Source: Candidatus Streptomyces philanthi (GTDB taxonomy: Bacteria > Actinomycetota > Actinomycetes > Streptomycetales > Streptomycetaceae). Taken from it: DNA of 64,000 bases. The notes below the pieces were generated by a model that saw only the letters and a program-made list of their open reading frames with translations, was not told where the DNA came from and did no database searches. Each line of letters begins with the position of its first letter. Positions within the stretch are counted from its first letter, which is position 1. Of this stretch, positions 40,135 to 49,735 are shown piece by piece. The stretch spans positions 2,852,001 to 2,916,000 of the forward strand of contig CP073042.1 in NCBI GenBank assembly GCA_018114805.1. The letters run 5' to 3'. The translations under genes and the position numbers were made by a program.

Positions 40135-42408
40135 ATGCAACTCGCCGCGATCATCGTGTCGCTGGTACTCATCGCGGTCGGCGTCGCGCTGTTCGGCCGT
40201 GCCCTGCTACAGATCTTCCACCACCTGCGGCTCGGCCAGCACGTGCCCGCGGGGACCAGGACCGACGAACCCGCGCAACGCACGATCACCGTGGTCAAGG
40301 AGTTCCTCGGCCACACCCGCATGAACCGCTGGGGCGTCGTCGGCGTCGCGCACTGGTTCGTGGCGGTGGGCTTCTTCTCGCTGCTGCTGACCATCGTCAA
40401 CGCTATCGGGCAGCTCTTCCAGGCGGACTGGCTGATCCCCGTCATCGGCGACTGGCTGCCGTACGAGGTCTTCACCGAGTTCCTCGGGCTGATGACGACT
40501 CTCGGCATCCTCACCCTCATCGTCATCCGCCAGCTCAGCAAGCCCGGCAAGGCCGGCCGCAAGTCCCGGTTCACGGGGTCGAACTTCGGCCAGGCGATCT
40601 TCGTCGAGGCCGTCATCCTGATCGTCGGCCTGTCGATCATGACGCTGCGCGGCCTGGAGGGCGCCCAGCACCACGTCACCTCGTACGAGGCCGGGTTCTT
40701 CGCCTCGTACCCGCTGGTCGCCGCCTTCCGCGACCTCGACGTGAGCACGTTGCAGAACCTGACGTACCTGGTCGCGATGATCAAGATCTCGACCTCGTTC
40801 ATCTGGATGATCACGGTCGCCCTCAAGACCGACATGGGCGTGGCCTGGCACCGCTTCCTAGCCTTCCCCAACATCTGGTTCAAGCGCGAGGCCGACGGTT
40901 CCACCGCGCTGGGCGCGCTGCCGCCGATGGTCTCCGAGGGCAAGCCGATCGACTTCGAGGACCCGGGCGAGGACGACCAGTTCGGCGTCTCGCAGGTCGA
41001 GCACTTCTCCTGGAAGGGCCTGCTCGACTTCTCCACCTGCACCGAGTGCGGCCGGTGCCAGTCGCAGTGCCCGGCCTGGAACACCGGCAAGCCGCTCTCC
41101 CCGAAGCTGCTGATCATGGGCCTGCGGGACCACGCGCACGCCAAGGCGCCGTACCTGCTCGCCGGCGGCGGCAAGGACGCCGAGGGCGTGGAGAAGGGCA
41201 GCGCGGAGCAGCTCGCGCAGGTGCCGGCCGCCGCGCTGACCGAGGCCGAGCGGCCGCTGATCGGCACGCTGGAGGAGAACGGCGTCATCGACCCGGACGT
41301 GCTGTGGTCGTGCACAACCTGCGGCGCCTGCGTCGAGCAGTGCCCGGTGGACATCGAGCACATCGACCACATCGTGGACATGCGCCGCTACCAGGTCATG
41401 ATCGAGTCCAGCTTCCCCAGCGAGGCGGGCACGATGCTCAAGAACCTGGAGAAGAAGGGCAACCCCTGGGGCCTGGCGAAGAAGCAGCGGCTCGCCTGGA
41501 CGAAGGAGGTCGAGTTCGAGGTCCCGGTCGTCAGCAAAGACATCGAGGACCTGACCGAGGTCGACTACCTGTACTGGGTCGGCTGCGCGGGCGCCCTGGA
41601 GGACCGGGCCAAGAAGACCACCAAGGCGTTCGCCGAGCTGCTGCACATCGCGGGCGTGAAGTTCGCGATCATGGGCAGCGACGAGGCGTGCACCGGCGAC
41701 TCCGCCCGGCGCCTGGGCAACGAGTTCCTCTTCCAGCAGCTCGGCCAGCAGAACGTCGAGATGCTGAACATGGCCTTCGGCGAGGACGGTGACGACGAGT
41801 CCACCAGGAAGCCCAAGGCGAAGAAGAAGATCGTCGCCACCTGCCCGCACTGCTTCAACACCATCGCCAACGAGTACCCGCAGCTCGGCGGGGAGTTCGA
41901 GGTCATCCACCACACCCAGTTGCTCCAGCACCTCATCGACGAGGGCAAGCTGGTCCCGGTGACCCCGGTCGAGGGCCTGATCACCTACCACGACCCGTGC
42001 TACCTGGGCCGGCACAACAAGGTCTACACGCCGCCTCGGGAGATCATCGCCAAGGTGCCGGGGCTGCGGAACGAGGAGATGCACCGGCACAAGGAACGCG
42101 GCTTCTGCTGCGGCGCCGGCGGTGCCCGGATGTGGATGGAGGAGCGGATCGGCAAGCGGGTCAACGACGAGCGGGTGGACGAGGCGCTGTCCCTCAACCC
42201 AGACATCGTCTCCACGGCCTGCCCGTTCTGCCTCGTCATGCTCTCCGACTCGGTCAACGGCAAGAAGAACGACGGGAAGGCGAAGGAGTCGCTCCAGGTC
42301 GTGGACGTGGCGCAACTCCTCCTCGACTCGGTCAAGACGCCCGAGCCGCGGGACCCGGGCGCCGACGGCGAGCCGGCGACGGCGCCCGAACCGGAGCCCG
42401 TGAAGTAG
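40135..42408 (+). CDS. Membrane-bound (Fe-S)-binding reductase, EtfD/Rv0338c type
   Basis: 757 residues. The N-terminal membrane domain (1-260) has about five helices ('IIVSLVLIAVGVALFGRALL', 'AHWFVAVGFFSLLLTIVNAI', 'FGQAIFVEAVILIVGLSIMT'). Two ferredoxin motifs follow, 'CTECGRCQSQCP' (from C302) and 'CTTCGACVEQCP' (about 393). Two CCG (cysteine-rich) domains have 'CPHCFNTIANEYP', 'YHDPCYLGRHNKVY', 'GFCCGAGGARMW' and 'STACPFCLVML'. This architecture matches the mycobacterial EtfD, which passes electrons from ETF to menaquinone during beta-oxidation. ATG 40135 with GAGGAG upstream. Intact. Confidence 0.85.
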   Translation: MQLAAIIVSLVLIAVGVALFGRALLQIFHHLRLGQHVPAGTRTDEPAQRTITVVKEFLGHTRMNRWGVVGVAHWFVAVGFFSLLLTIVNAIGQLFQADWLIPVIGDWLPYEVFTEFLGLMTTLGILTLIVIRQLSKPGKAGRKSRFTGSNFGQAIFVEAVILIVGLSIMTLRGLEGAQHHVTSYEAGFFASYPLVAAFRDLDVSTLQNLTYLVAMIKISTSFIWMITVALKTDMGVAWHRFLAFPNIWFKREADGSTALGALPPMVSEGKPIDFEDPGEDDQFGVSQVEHFSWKGLLDFSTCTECGRCQSQCPAWNTGKPLSPKLLIMGLRDHAHAKAPYLLAGGGKDAEGVEKGSAEQLAQVPAAALTEAERPLIGTLEENGVIDPDVLWSCTTCGACVEQCPVDIEHIDHIVDMRRYQVMIESSFPSEAGTMLKNLEKKGNPWGLAKKQRLAWTKEVEFEVPVVSKDIEDLTEVDYLYWVGCAGALEDRAKKTTKAFAELLHIAGVKFAIMGSDEACTGDSARRLGNEFLFQQLGQQNVEMLNMAFGEDGDDESTRKPKAKKKIVATCPHCFNTIANEYPQLGGEFEVIHHTQLLQHLIDEGKLVPVTPVEGLITYHDPCYLGRHNKVYTPPREIIAKVPGLRNEEMHRHKERGFCCGAGGARMWMEERIGKRVNDERVDEALSLNPDIVSTACPFCLVMLSDSVNGKKNDGKAKESLQVVDVAQLLLDSVKTPEPRDPGADGEPATAPEPEPVK

Positions 42409-42409
42409 C

Positions 42410-42434
42410 CCGTTGGCCCGCACCGGGCCAACGG
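42410..42434 (+). terminator. First hairpin after the Fe-S reductase
   Basis: An 11-bp stem CCGTTGGCCCG / CGGGCCAACGG with a CAC loop, starting 2 bp after the stop codon. Confidence 0.7.
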
Positions 42435-42445
42435 AAGCGCCAACC

Positions 42446-42488
42446 GCCGGTGGGCGCGGACCATGCGAGACGGTCCGCGCCCACCGGC
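42446..42488 (+). terminator. Second hairpin after the Fe-S reductase
   Basis: A perfect 17-bp stem GCCGGTGGGCGCGGACC with its complement and a 9-nt loop. Together with the first hairpin it makes a tandem terminator. Nothing else is recognised up to 42722. Confidence 0.8.
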
Positions 42489-42722
42489 GTTCTGGTGCCA
42501 GGCACGGGGTCGCGCCGGGAGCCGCCGCGTTCCGGGGCGGCTCCCAGGCACGTCCGCTCGGGAGATGAAGGGGTACATCCACTTCGGAGGCGAAGGAGCA
42601 CGTCCGCTTCGGCTGAGGCCGCGTCCCCTCAAGGGCAGCATCGGCTGCCCCTAAGGCCCCTTTGGCCTCGGTTCCCGTGCGTTCGGCGGACAGATGTCCG
42701 ACCCGACTGTCACTATCTGTAC

Positions 42723-43355
42723 ATGAGTTTTTTCGAAGGGTTGATCAGTGCCGACCCGACCGAAGAGCCCCAGCCCCCCAACGAGCCGTCGTTACCGACC
42801 TACGAAGCACCCCATGACGAGCCGCTTCCGCCGGACCGCTGGTTCATCCCCGCCCGCCTACCGCACACCGCCGAACTCGGCGCGGGTCCCGACACCCGGC
42901 TCATGCTCAGCGGCTGGCACGTGTGGCCGAGGTCGGTCACCATCCGCGTGGAGATCTTCCGCCGCCGCCTCCCCCAACCGAACTCCCCCCGCCGGGCCGG
43001 CCGCACCATCGCCGGCGCCCTCCGCTGCGGGATGCTGCTCGGCGACGGCCGCAAGGTGACCACGCTCGACCCGGCCCCCACCTCCGCGACCAACGGCCCC
43101 ACCGGCCCCAGCCTGCGACTTGAGGGCGGCGGCGACGGCTTCCACGAGCACCTCGTCCTCCACCTGTCCCAACTGCCGCCCGAGGGCCCGCTGGAACTGG
43201 TCGTGGAATGGCCGGACGAGGGCATCCCCGAGACCCGGACGACCTTCGACGGCACGGCCGTCCACGCCGCCGGCGCCGAGGCCGTCCCGATCTGGCACGA
43301 GGCCGACCTGTTCGCCACGTCGTCGACGAACGGCGCGGCGCCGGCCGCGCGCTAG
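42723..43355 (+). CDS. Conserved actinobacterial protein of unknown function
   Basis: 210 residues, soluble. ATG 42723 ('MSFFEGLISADPTEE'). A Pro-rich acidic N-terminus is followed by a beta-rich core ('DTRLMLSGWHVWPRSVTIRV', 'LRCGMLLGDGRKVTTLD', 'LVLHLSQLPPEGPLELVVEW', 'EGIPETRTTFDG'). I remember similar Streptomyces proteins without assigned function. No catalytic motif is visible. Followed by a convergent terminator. Intact. Confidence 0.7.
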   Translation: MSFFEGLISADPTEEPQPPNEPSLPTYEAPHDEPLPPDRWFIPARLPHTAELGAGPDTRLMLSGWHVWPRSVTIRVEIFRRRLPQPNSPRRAGRTIAGALRCGMLLGDGRKVTTLDPAPTSATNGPTGPSLRLEGGGDGFHEHLVLHLSQLPPEGPLELVVEWPDEGIPETRTTFDGTAVHAAGAEAVPIWHEADLFATSSTNGAAPAAR

Positions 43356-43370
43356 CCGCACGCCCTGAGC

Positions 43371-43428
43371 AGTGGCCCACCGGGCCGGGGGCGCGCCCCG
43401 ACGGGTGCGCGCCCCGACGTGGGCCACT
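43371..43428. terminator. Bidirectional hairpin between convergent genes
   Basis: Outer arms AGTGGCCCAC / GTGGGCCACT and inner GGGGCGCGC / GCGCGCCCC segments. It lies between the conserved hypothetical and the SRPBCC gene. Confidence 0.65.
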
Positions 43429-43479
43429 GGTCGGGCCGGCGACCGCGCGGCCCCACCCGGTACACAGCCAGCCACACGG

Positions 43480-43986
43480 TCAGTGTTCCGCGCGCTCCTT
43501 GAGCCGGGTGAGGGTGCGGGCGATGTTGTGGTCGTTGACCGCGGTCCGTTCGCGTACACCGGTGGCCAGCACGGTGGGCCCCCTGAACCACCGCGGGCGC
43601 CGGTCCCAGGTGCTCTCCACCACGAGGCAACCGCCGTCCGCCACGGCCCGGATGTCGTACCGCCACACCAACACCGGCAACGGTCCGCTGCGCACCTCGA
43701 ACGCGAAACATCGGCCCGGGTCGGCGGCGGTGACGCGGGCGGTGGTGCGCCAGCGGCGCGCGCCGCGCCGGTTGCTCCCCCTGAACCGCGCCCCCACCAC
43801 GGCCCCCGGTTGCCCGACCCAGCGGTGCGCGCGCACCTCCTCGCCGAGTTCGGCGAGCGCCCGCAGATCGGTGACCAGCGCGTAGACGCGCTCGGGCGGG
43901 GCCGCGACCGCGATCCGGCCGGTCGCGTCGGGCTGCCCGAGCCCGGTCGTCCCCGTGTGCGCGTCGGACGGTGGCATGGCTGTCAT
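43480..43986 (-). CDS. SRPBCC (polyketide cyclase/START-like) protein
   Basis: 168 residues. Start-of-fold pattern 'GRIAVAAPPERVYALVTDLR', then 'GARFRGSNRRGARRWRTTAR' and 'YDIRAVADGGCLVVESTWD', and the C-terminal helix 'TAVNDHNIARTLTRLKERAE'. This is the small ligand-cavity fold of Streptomyces coenzyme-Q-binding/polyketide cyclase-like proteins. ATG 43986 follows a GAGGGGAG-rich leader; 43977 is an alternative start. The ligand is unknown. Intact. Confidence 0.8.
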   Translation of the reverse strand: MTAMPPSDAHTGTTGLGQPDATGRIAVAAPPERVYALVTDLRALAELGEEVRAHRWVGQPGAVVGARFRGSNRRGARRWRTTARVTAADPGRCFAFEVRSGPLPVLVWRYDIRAVADGGCLVVESTWDRRPRWFRGPTVLATGVRERTAVNDHNIARTLTRLKERAEH

Positions 43987-44586
43987 CCCTGCGTCTCCCC
44001 TCGCGTCGACCCGTGCGGTGGCGCCTGGCCCCGCCGGATCATGCCACCGATCACTGGCGTGACACAGAGGGCACCGCGCCCCTCAGCGACAGCGGTGGCC
44101 ACCACCGATAGCCAAGGCGGTATCGATACGCGCGCAAGACCTATCAAAACGCGCTTCCCCCGCCGCATGGCGACCGGGCACAGTTGCTGGCACGGCGCGA
44201 AAGCGTCGCGTTCGCCGCCGACTCGGGTGCACTCGGGTCACTGGGGTCACTGGGATCTCCTTGTGGCCACCGGCCATGGCGGGCGAACCGCCGCCCGGCG
44301 CGCCACCGGCGCCACCGGCGCCCCGTTCTGCCTACGGGGGCCGGCGGGGCCAGGTCGGCGGCCCGCCTCGTCGGGGGGTGGGCCCCTCGGGCGTCCGCCC
44401 CCCCGCGGTCGCTGACCCGCCACGGGGGCCGGCCTCGGACGCGGCCCGTACGGTGTACCCCAGCCGGTCACCGGGCGGGCGCGTGCGAATCGGCCACCCA
44501 CCACCGCATACACCCGTCGCAAAATGGTGCTGACGTGGTCAAAAAAGCGGATGCCTGTGCGACTTTTCGCAGCTACGGTCCGGAAT
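43987..44586. other. Divergent intergenic region, no gene seen
   Basis: 600 bp between the SRPBCC gene and the acetyltransferase gene. It contains a short duplicated GGTCACTGGG word near 44235-44255. No convincing product appears on either strand. Promoters of both flanking genes should be here. Confidence 0.4.
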
Positions 44587-45813
44587 ATGGAACAAAGCTC
44601 CGCCCTACGCTTCGGTGAGGTGTCCGAAACCCGTCTCGACGAGGCACTGGCCCTCTCTTATCTCGCCTTCCTCGAAACCCCCGAGAACGACGAGCGCAAG
44701 CACCACTACGAGACCCTGCGCGAGTGTGCGCGCGTGGGGCACGTACGACGGCGACCGGCTGGTCGGTCTCATGGCCACCTACGACTTCACGCTCTCACTG
44801 CCCGGCGGCGAGCTGCCGGCCCCCGGGCTGACCTTCGTCTCCGCGTGGCCCCCACCCACCGGCGTCGGGGCGTGCTGTCGGGGATGATGGCCGAGCTGTA
44901 CCGCGGGTTCGGCGCCGCGGGCACGCCGCTGGCCTGCCTGTGGGCGTCCGAGGACGCGGTCTACGGCCGGTACGGCTTCGGGACTGGCACCCGCGGGCTG
45001 ACCGTCGAGATCAACTCGTCCCGGCCGCTGGCGCTGCGCATCGCGCCGGACGAGCGTCCCCTGCGCCTGGTCGACCCGGCCGACGCGCCCGCGCTGCTCG
45101 GCCCGTACTACGAGCGCACCCGCGCCGTGCGCGCCGGCCGGATGGCTCGTACGGAGCGCTGGTGGCGCGAGGAGTGGATGGTCGAGAAGGACCCCGATGA
45201 CGACGACATGAGCCCGCCGCGGATCGTGGCGCTGGGTGAGCCGCTGGCCGGGTACGTGATCTACCGCACGAAGTCCGACGGCCACAGCCCAGGCAGCGTG
45301 CACATCGGCGAGCTGGAGGCCGACACCCCGGCGGTCGCCGCGGCCCTGTGGCGCTACCTCGCCGGCATCGACCTCTCCCACAAGGTGACCGCGTGGGCCC
45401 GCCCGCTCGACGACCCGCTGCTGCACTTCTGTGCCGACCGCGACCAGGTGCGCGTCACCGGCGAGGAGACCGGCCTGCGGGTGCGCCTGGTGGACGTGGG
45501 CGCCGCGTTGCGCGCCCGCTCCTGGGCCGCCGACGTGGACGTCGTACTCGACGTGCGGGACGCGTACGTCCCGGCCAACGCGGGCCGACACCGGCTGTCG
45601 GTGCGGCAGGGCACCGCCACCTACGAGCCGACCGACGCGCCGGCCGACCTCGACCTCGACGTGCGCGAACTCGGCTCCGGCTACCTCGGCACCATCCCGC
45701 TGCGCGAGTTGGCGCACGCGGGCCTGGTTACCGGGCATACGCCGGGTGCGGCGGACCGTTTCGACGTCGCGCTGCGCACCGACCTAGCGCCGTACACGGC
45801 GGACGAGTTCTGA
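44587..45813 (+). pseudogene. Eis-type GNAT acetyltransferase with a compensated pair of frameshifts
   Basis: The family length (about 408 residues) and C-terminal SCP2-like domain ('LDLDVRELGSGYLGTIPLRE') are intact. The N-terminus 'LDEALALSYLAFLETPENDE' and everything after 'THRRRGVLSGMMAELYRGF' are in one frame. The conserved 'GTYDGDRLVGLMATYDFTL' and 'GGELPAPGLTFVS' lie in another frame between about 44735 and 44850. Two opposite indels therefore replace some 38 residues of the acetyl-CoA fold with nonsense while the ORF stays open. A full-length but misfolded GNAT domain is expected. ATG 44587. Confidence 0.75.
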
Positions 45814-46097
45814 CGAGTCCCACCGACTCCTGACGCCGTCCGCACCGTGCCCCGCGCCGCCCCCGCGCGCCGGAACTCGCCGGGGGCGCCCGCGGCCGGC
45901 GCCCGCACCGGAGCCGGCGCGGGCCCGGCGCCGGGCCCGCGCCGCCGTACGCTGTCGTGGGGTGCGCCGAACACCAAGGTCAGCAGGGGGTTAGCCCCCC
46001 GGGGTTCCCCTAGGGGATGTCACAGCTCGGCCGCAATGGCCCCGGTATTCTCCGCCGCCCTGTCACCGAGGTCCGCGGGACCAGGTACGTTCGAATC

Positions 46098-47162
46098 GTG
46101 GCTGGATTCAGGATCGGACGCGGACGCGACTCCCGCTCGGGACAGCAGGGACAACAGGGGCAGCAGGGCCCGTACCCCGGCCCCTCCGGACGCCCCACCC
46201 CCGGGGGGCACCCGGGGCACGGCGGGCACCCCGGGCAGCCCGGTCCGCGGCAGGCGCCCCCGCCGTACGGACAACAGGGCGGCCCGCCGCAGGGACCGGG
46301 CCCCGGGTCGTACGGACCGGGCGCGGGCCGCGTCCAGTGGCCGCACCCGGCGCAGGGCCGGCCGGACGAGCCGGAGTACTTCGGCGACGGCGGCCACGAC
46401 CCGTACTACGCGCCGGGCGGCGGCCAGGGCGGCTACCCCGGACCCGGCGGCGGAGGCGGCCAGCCGGCGTACGACCCGAACGACAACCCGGGCCACACCC
46501 AGCAGTTCAGCCTCGCCGATGACCCGGCGTACGGGCCGCAGGGCAGCTACGGCGACGACGGGTACGACGACGGCACCGTGAGCGCCTACCGCGCCGGCCA
46601 GCCCGCGGCCCCGCCCGCCGGCCCGCGGCTGCACTGGAAGGACCTGCTGCGCGGCATCGTGCTGCGCCCGGGCCCGACGTTCTGGCAGATGCGCGACTAC
46701 CCGATGTGGCCCACGGCGCTGACCGTGGCCTTCGTCTACGGGCTGCTAGCGGTCTTCGGCCTCGACCAGGCACGCGAGGAGGTGCTGAACGCCTCGCTGT
46801 CCAACAGCATCCCGTGGATGCTGAGCACCGCGGTCGCGGTCGTGCTGAGCGGTCTGATCCTGGGCGCGGTCACCCACACCCTCGCCCGCCAACTCGGCGG
46901 CGACGGCGCCTGGGCGCCGACCATCGGCCTGTCGATGCTGATCACCTCCATCACGGACGCGCCACGCCTGCTGTTCGCGATGTTCATGGGCGGCGACAGC
47001 ACCCTGGTGCAGCTCCTGGGCTGGGCGACCTGGCTCGCGGCGGGCGCGCTGTTCACGTCGATGGTGAGCAAGTCGCACGACCTGCCCTGGCCCAAGGCGC
47101 TGGGCGCCAGCGCGATCCAGCTCGTTGCGCTGCTGTCGATCATCAAACTGGGCACGCTGTAG
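46098..47162 (+). CDS. Yip1-family membrane protein with Gly/Pro-rich N-terminus
   Basis: 354 residues. Residues 1-170 are a disordered Gly/Pro/Gln/Tyr-rich region. From 'LHWKDLLRGIVLRPGPTFWQ' a Yip1-type domain follows with about five helices ('MWPTALTVAFVYGLLAVFGL', 'MLSTAVAVVLSGLILGAVTH', 'ALGASAIQLVALLSIIKLGT'). I chose GTG 46098 ('MAGFRIGRGRD') because the upstream in-frame stretch from 46017 looks non-coding and homologues start there (recollection). Probably a plasma-membrane protein of unknown role. Intact. Confidence 0.78.
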   Translation: MAGFRIGRGRDSRSGQQGQQGQQGPYPGPSGRPTPGGHPGHGGHPGQPGPRQAPPPYGQQGGPPQGPGPGSYGPGAGRVQWPHPAQGRPDEPEYFGDGGHDPYYAPGGGQGGYPGPGGGGGQPAYDPNDNPGHTQQFSLADDPAYGPQGSYGDDGYDDGTVSAYRAGQPAAPPAGPRLHWKDLLRGIVLRPGPTFWQMRDYPMWPTALTVAFVYGLLAVFGLDQAREEVLNASLSNSIPWMLSTAVAVVLSGLILGAVTHTLARQLGGDGAWAPTIGLSMLITSITDAPRLLFAMFMGGDSTLVQLLGWATWLAAGALFTSMVSKSHDLPWPKALGASAIQLVALLSIIKLGTL

Positions 47163-47186
47163 GGTGCGACGCCCCCGCCCGCACGC

Positions 47187-47233
47187 CCAAGGGCCCGGAA
47201 CCGCGACGGTCGTCGCGTGTTCCGGGCCCTTGG
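47187..47233. terminator. Bidirectional hairpin
   Basis: CCAAGGGCCCGGAAC / GTTCCGGGCCCTTGG arms (15 bp) with an inner GCGAC/GTCGC stem. It lies between the convergent Yip1 and phosphoribosyltransferase genes. Confidence 0.85.
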
Positions 47234-47262
47234 TGGTGTCCGATCCCGGGGGTGCGGGCGGC

Positions 47263-47761
47263 TCAGGCGTCGAGGCACCTGTCCGTCGCGGCGGACGACC
47301 GGTGGCTCGACCGACCAGGGGAAGTTGATCCACTGGTCGGTGCGCTTCCACACGTACTCGCACTTCACCAGCGACTGCGTCTTCTCGTAGATCACCGCGC
47401 TGCGCACCTCGGCGACGGTGGCGACCCAGAAGTCGTGCACCAGCTTGAGCGTCTTCCCGGTGTCGGCGACGTCGTCGGCGATGAGCACCTTCTTGTCGGA
47501 GAAGTCGATGGTGTTGGGCACCGGCGCGAGCATGACCGGCATCTCCAACGTGGTGCCGACGCCGGTGTAGAACTCCACGTTCACCAGGTGGATGTTCTTG
47601 CAGTCCAGCGCGTACGCGAGGCCACCGGCGACGAACACGCCGCCGCGCGCGATGGAGAGCACTATGTCCGGCTCGTACCCGTCGTCCGCGATCGTCTGCG
47701 CCAACTCCCGGATCGCCCGACCGAACAGGTCGTACGTCAGGTTCTCCCGCACCGCACTCAT
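47263..47761 (-). pseudogene. Phosphoribosyltransferase with a frameshift at its last codons
   Basis: About 165 residues. 'IVLSIARGGVFVAGGLAYAL', 'VNVEFYTGVGTTLEMPVML' and the PRPP motif 'VLIADDVADTGKTLKLVHDF', then 'CEYVWKRTDQWINFPWS'. The expected end 'GQVLDA' and TGA at 47263 are out of frame by one extra base near 47276. As written the frame runs on for about 175 residues, across the terminator and antisense to the Yip1 gene. The catalytic domain is untouched, so activity might survive with a long tail. ATG 47761. Close to dcd, which suggests nucleotide salvage. Confidence 0.75.
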
Positions 47762-47851
47762 CTCACTTCGCCCCGCTGTCTCTCGTGACTCCCTGGCCGC
47801 GCGACCGCCCCGCCCCGAGGCCGGGACCGCACCGCCGCACCACCGGACCTC

Positions 47852-48427
47852 TCAGACCGTGGTCCGGTGGAAGTTCATGAAGGAGCGCGACGGGGTGGGC
47901 CCGCGCTGCCCCTGGTAACGCGATCCGTACCGCTCGGAACCGTACGGGTGCTCGGCCGGCGAGGTCAGCCGGAACATGCACAACTGGCCGATCTTCATCC
48001 CCGGCCACAGCTTGATCGGCAGCGTCGCGACGTTCGACAGCTCCAGCGTCACGTGCCCGGAGAACCCGGGGTCGATGAAGCCGGCCGTGGAGTGCGTCAG
48101 CAGCCCCAACCGCCCCAGACTCGACTTCCCCTCCAGCCGCGAGGCGATGTCGTCGGGCAGGCTCACCACCTCGTACGTGGAGGCCAGCACGAACTCCCCG
48201 GGGTGCAGGATGAACGCCTCGTCACCCTCCGGCACCACCTCGCGCGTGAGGTCGGCCTGCTCGACGGCGGGGTCGATGTGGGGGTAGCGGTGGTTCTCGA
48301 ACACCCGGAAGTAGCGGTCCAGCCGCACGTCGATGCTCGACGGCTGCACCATCTGGTCGTCGTACGGATCGATCCGCACCCGGCCGGAGTCGATCTCGGC
48401 CCGGATGTCCTTGTCTGAGAGAAGCAC
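47852..48427 (-). CDS. dcd: dCTP deaminase
   Basis: 191 residues. Converts dCTP to dUTP (or dUMP in bifunctional forms). Landmarks are '[20 protein letters not shown]', '[19 protein letters not shown]', '[20 protein letters not shown]', '[20 protein letters not shown]' and '[14 protein letters not shown]' (catalytic Glu region), ending '[15 protein letters not shown]'. The GTG at 48427 ('[11 protein letters not shown]') is the family start. Intact. Confidence 0.95.
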   Translation of the reverse strand: MLLSDKDIRAEIDSGRVRIDPYDDQMVQPSSIDVRLDRYFRVFENHRYPHIDPAVEQADLTREVVPEGDEAFILHPGEFVLASTYEVVSLPDDIASRLEGKSSLGRLGLLTHSTAGFIDPGFSGHVTLELSNVATLPIKLWPGMKIGQLCMFRLTSPAEHPYGSERYGSRYQGQRGPTPSRSFMNFHRTTV

Positions 48428-48963
48428 GCCACGAGGATACGCGGACAAACAAACCCCAAGGGCCCGACCCAACCGGGCCGGGCCCTCACTGAATGTGAGC
48501 TACCGCTTCTCCAGCACCACAGGAACCGCGTGCCGAAGCCGGGCACACCGCGGACAGCGCAACAAGCGTCCGGGCCCAAGACAGTCGGCCGTCAGGTTCT
48601 GCATCGGGAACGAAGCGGTGCTGAATACGTGCCCTTCGGCACAACGGACGACGGTGCGCTCCATCGGTCCGCTTCCCCAGCTGCGTGAACGACAAAAGCC
48701 ACATTAGGCGATAGATCAGGCAGCCCTGAACCCGGCACTCCGCGCCCCCACCGTACGCCCCAACTCGCGCCCCTCACATGCACATCCCCACCCCCTCACC
48801 CCGGGCCCACCCCCTCGCCCCGGCCCCCCGACCCCAAACAGCACGAAGACCCCGCGGTCCATGCACCGGGGGTCGAGGATGAGGTAAAGTGATGCGCAAT
48901 GCGAGACCCTTTTGAGGTGCCCCACGGTGGCGTGGGGGACGCGAGATGGGGTGGCTGGTTTTC
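48428..48963. other. Intergenic region upstream of tRNA-Gly
   Basis: 536 bp without a recognisable coding product; small overlapping frames only. A TTTTGAGG-containing AT-richer patch around 48885-48925 may be the tRNA promoter. Confidence 0.4.
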
Positions 48964-49037
48964 GCGGGTGTAGTTTAATGGTAGAACATGAGCTTCCCAA
49001 GCTCAGAGCGCGAGTTCGATTCTCGTCACCCGCTCCA
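48964..49037 (+). tRNA. tRNA-Gly (CCC)
   Basis: Acceptor GCGGGTG / CACCCGC, D-arm GTTTAATGGTAGAAC, anticodon stem TGAGC / GCTCA with loop TTCCCAA (anticodon CCC), T-arm GCGAG-TTCGATT-CTCGT. CCA is encoded at 49035-49037. Its 3' part from the anticodon loop onward (48994-49038) is repeated at 58426 and 59778, so it is the integration site of the accessory island. Confidence 0.95.
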
Positions 49038-49038
49038 C
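48994..49038 (+). repeat. Attachment site copy A (att, in tRNA-Gly)
   Basis: 45 bp from the anticodon loop (TTCCCAAG...) to CCAC. It is identical to copy B (58426-58470) and differs at two positions from copy C (59778-59822). It lies within the functional tRNA, so integration preserved the gene. Confidence 0.9.
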
Positions 49039-49039
49039 G

Positions 49040-49071
49040 ACAAACCCCCAGGTCAGAGACCCGGGGGTTGT
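49040..49071 (+). terminator. tRNA-Gly terminator
   Basis: Stem ACAAACCCCC-A-GGTC / GACC-C-GGGGGTTGT followed by a T-rich stretch (TTTGTTGT). The same hairpin recurs after att copy C (59824-59855). A different one follows copy B. Confidence 0.8.
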
Positions 49072-49080
49072 TTGTTGTCT

Positions 49081-49735
49081 AGACTCTTGCCGGTGTGGCG
49101 TGCTCTCCGCGTGCCACATTAGCCCGAATGCGCAGTCGAGAGGGCGCCCGCCGCGCCGCATGAGTCGACCCGCAGAACGCCCATCCCACCCCACGACATA
49201 CACATGGGGTGACCCACGCCACACTCGAACGCAGAGCGACGAGTTCGCATCCCTCGGGGCCAGTCGGGCCGACCAGCAGACCTACAGCCCAAGGCGGCCG
49301 GCCCATGACGCAAATGATCACGCAGGGAGATTGACGCGTGACGTGTTGTCAGTGGTCGGTGTTTTCATGGGGTCGTTATGCAGGGAGGTTATGACTCAAC
49401 TGGATGGGGGACACGGCCGTACCCGTGATCGCGCAGTACGTGGAGTCGGACGGGACCGTCGTGAGGAGGCATGCTCGTCTCCAAGCCGGTGTCCACCGGG
49501 AGGGTGCCCCCAGGAGAGCGACTGCGGCCGGAGTGTTCATCCTTGGCAACGGAAACACCGTCACCACAGGGGTCGAAAGGCAACCGACGCAGTTCCGACT
49601 ACCGAGGCAGGGACTACAGCAACAGGAGTCGCCGGTGGCCTACTCGATCAAGCAGCTCGAGTGGAACAAGCGTGCCGAGCTGTCAACGTCAACTGCCCCG
49701 TATGCGATCGTCTTTCCCAGCCCGAGGAGTGGACG
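49081..49735. other. Left end of element I, nothing recognised
   Basis: 655 bp with short frames on both strands and no recognisable domain. One stretch immediately before the nuclease gene could encode 'NCPVCDRLSQPEEW', a CxxC pair, but I cannot place it in a gene. Confidence 0.35.

Noticed and set aside
44735..44850. Programmed ribosomal frameshifting as the cause of the split frames
   Set aside because: No recurrent slippery heptamer or downstream structure was seen, the shifts differ in direction, and frames are lost in many unrelated families.
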